Assembly: GCF_001038425.2 (NCBI RefSeq)
Contig: NZ_LDPV02000050.1
Span: 62,001 to 126,000 of the forward strand
From: Ornithinibacillus contaminans
GTDB taxonomy: Bacteria; Bacillota; Bacilli; Bacillales; Amphibacillaceae
Direction of reading: 5' to 3'
DNA: 64,000 bases
In this document: piece after piece, positions 62,877 to 64,000 of the stretch
Layout: each line of letters opens with the position of its first letter
Position numbering within the stretch: the stretch's first letter is position 1
Made by a program: the position numbers and the translations under genes
The notes under the pieces: model-generated
Databases searched by the model: none
Told to the model about the DNA's origin: nothing
What the model saw: only the letters and a program-made list of their open reading frames with translations

Positions 62877-63761
62877 TTAGAAACGTTGTTGGAATTTATT
62901 CCGGATTAAGATTGCTGCTGAATTTAGTACAAATAATAGAATGAGTAAGACTACAATCGTTGCAGCTGCAAGATTTGCATATTCGGCTACTAATGATGAA
63001 TCAAGTGTCCAGTAATAAATTTGCATTGGCAGTGCGGTAAATTTATCAAAAATCCCACCTGGGAACGGAATAATCAACGCTGGTATTCCAATGACAGTAA
63101 GTGGTGCTGTTTCCCCAATCGCACGAGAAAGGGCCAAAATCGCACCAGTTAGAATACCTGGTAAAGCTGCCGGTAAAATAATGTTCTTAATCGTTTGCCA
63201 TTTGGTTGCCCCCATACCGTAGGAAGCTTCACTTAGAAATTGTGGTACCGCACGAATCGCTTCCTGTGCAGCCACGATTACAATCGGCAAAATTAATAGT
63301 GATAATGTTAGTCCACCAGCTAAAATGATATTGCCCATCTCCATAGCACGAACAAAAATAGTTAAGCCTAAAATTCCGTACACAATCGATGGCACCCCAG
63401 CAAGGTTGGCAATATTGGTCTGGATAATTGCTTGCAGACGACCTTTTTTAGCATAAAGTTCTAGATAGATTGCTGTACCAATTCCCAAAATAAGCGTAAC
63501 TGGTGCAACCACGACCATCATCCATAGGGTTCCAAGTACCGCTCCCATAATTCCAGCCCGATCAGCACTAGTAGATAATCTTCCAGTTAGAAAATTCCAG
63601 TCAATCCAGCCAAGACTATCGGCCACAACGCGATAAATTAATATAGCTAAGACTATTAGTCCAAATAAGGTAGCAAGAAAGAATAGTGCTTTAAGGATAT
63701 TATTTTTAACAATTCGTCCCGTCATACGTTTGGAAACTTGTTCTGCATCGATATATTTCAT
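62877..63761 (-). CDS. pstA: Phosphate ABC transporter permease PstA
   Basis: 294 residues, about six membrane helices; conserved SYGMGATKWQTIKNIILPAA (EAA loop) and SRAIGETAPL of PstA. Forms the channel with PstC. Lies two bases after the pstC stop and 48 bases before pstB. GGGAGGAATACTAATC precedes the ATG. Confidence 0.95.
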   Translation of the reverse strand: MKYIDAEQVSKRMTGRIVKNNILKALFFLATLFGLIVLAILIYRVVADSLGWIDWNFLTGRLSTSADRAGIMGAVLGTLWMMVVVAPVTLILGIGTAIYLELYAKKGRLQAIIQTNIANLAGVPSIVYGILGLTIFVRAMEMGNIILAGGLTLSLLILPIVIVAAQEAIRAVPQFLSEASYGMGATKWQTIKNIILPAALPGILTGAILALSRAIGETAPLTVIGIPALIIPFPGGIFDKFTALPMQIYYWTLDSSLVAEYANLAAATIVVLLILLFVLNSAAILIRNKFQQRF

Positions 63762-63763
63762 GA

Positions 63764-64000
63764 TTAGTATTCCTCCCTGAACTTACGAGAGACATATCTG
63801 GCAAGTAAATTCATGATTAGCGTAAATACAAACAATGTCATCGCAACCGCATATAAGCTGTAATAAATCGTGGATCCGGCCGCTGCTTCTCCACCAGATA
63901 CTTCTACTATATAAGCCGTCATCGTTTGCATGGACTGGGTAATATCAAAGGTGAAATTTTTGGAACTACCACTGGCAATAGTAACAATCATGGTTTCCCC
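63764..64000 (-). CDS. pstC: Phosphate ABC transporter permease PstC, 5' part beyond window
   Basis: The last 78 codons are visible; the frame is open at base 64000. GETMIVTIASG matches the PstC EAA-loop-following stretch (RAxGETMAV), and two final hydrophobic helices end in a basic tail (LARYVSRKFREEY). pstS is expected further upstream outside the window. Confidence 0.93.
   Translation of the reverse strand, partial: GETMIVTIASGSSKNFTFDITQSMQTMTAYIVEVSGGEAAAGSTIYYSLYAVAMTLFVFTLIMNLLARYVSRKFREEY

Overview
The window is chromosomal DNA from a low-GC, spore-forming Firmicute of the family Bacillaceae, most likely a halotolerant or marine genus near Oceanobacillus or Virgibacillus. The evidence is strong AGGAGG-type ribosome sites, T-tailed terminators, close Bacillus homologues (des-desK-desR, Spx, GuaC, HtpX, App transporter, a CwlC-type sporulation amidase), a NaChBac-type sodium channel and a K+/Na+:H+ antiporter. 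No rRNA, tRNA, CRISPR array, prophage or insertion sequence was seen. Gene content is mostly housekeeping plus environmental sensing.

Layout. 0-8 kb: large subunit of glutamate synthase (cut by the left edge), an LLM-class flavin monooxygenase, a Qnr-like pentapeptide protein, a GC-rich palindromic repeat, a voltage-gated sodium channel and a broken AraC-type regulator. 8-12 kb: WrbA and the membrane-fluidity operon des-desK-desR. 12-24 kb: NUDIX hydrolase, MFS exporter, SRPBCC protein, DinG/XPD-like helicase, cation/proton antiporter, LrgAB/CidAB pair, HtpX, SIMPL protein, a secreted protein with exact 28-residue repeats and an NDH-2-like oxidoreductase. 24-31 kb: a four-gene exopolysaccharide operon (two DUF2334 deacetylase-like proteins, a processive GT2 and a YdaJ-like glycosidase) resembling Bacillus ydaJKLMN without the c-di-GMP receptor, then a coiled-coil protein. 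31-34 kb: a 20-nt-period tandem array behind an FAD dehydrogenase, then an ECF sigma/anti-sigma pair with a matching ECF promoter.

35-49 kb: small metabolic and stress genes (CDGSH protein, FAH-family hydrolase, methyltransferase, GNAT, DJ-1/PfpI, CwlC-type amidase preceded by mini-ORFs, HAD phosphatase, copper-chaperone-like HMA, GMP reductase with palindromic operator-like sequences, Spx, metallophosphoesterase, GGDEF-EAL protein, orphan CitB-type response regulator). 49-56 kb: complete appDFABC-like oligopeptide ABC operon. 55-64 kb: MFS transporter, a DUF2089/SHOCT-like three-gene operon, a LysM3-propeller protein, a chemotaxis receptor and the 3' part of a pst phosphate-uptake operon (pstC cut by the right edge, pstA, pstB).

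Signals beyond ordinary genes: a dispersed palindromic repeat family (five copies) with shared terminal arms, some doubling as terminators; the 20-nt array at 31525-31672; paired candidate DesR boxes upstream of des; operator-like palindromes at the guaC transcription start; and two possible gene relics. Where a strong ribosome site lies inside a longer open frame, I moved the start to it and say so. All function calls come from reading the translated sequence and recalling family features; no database search was run.
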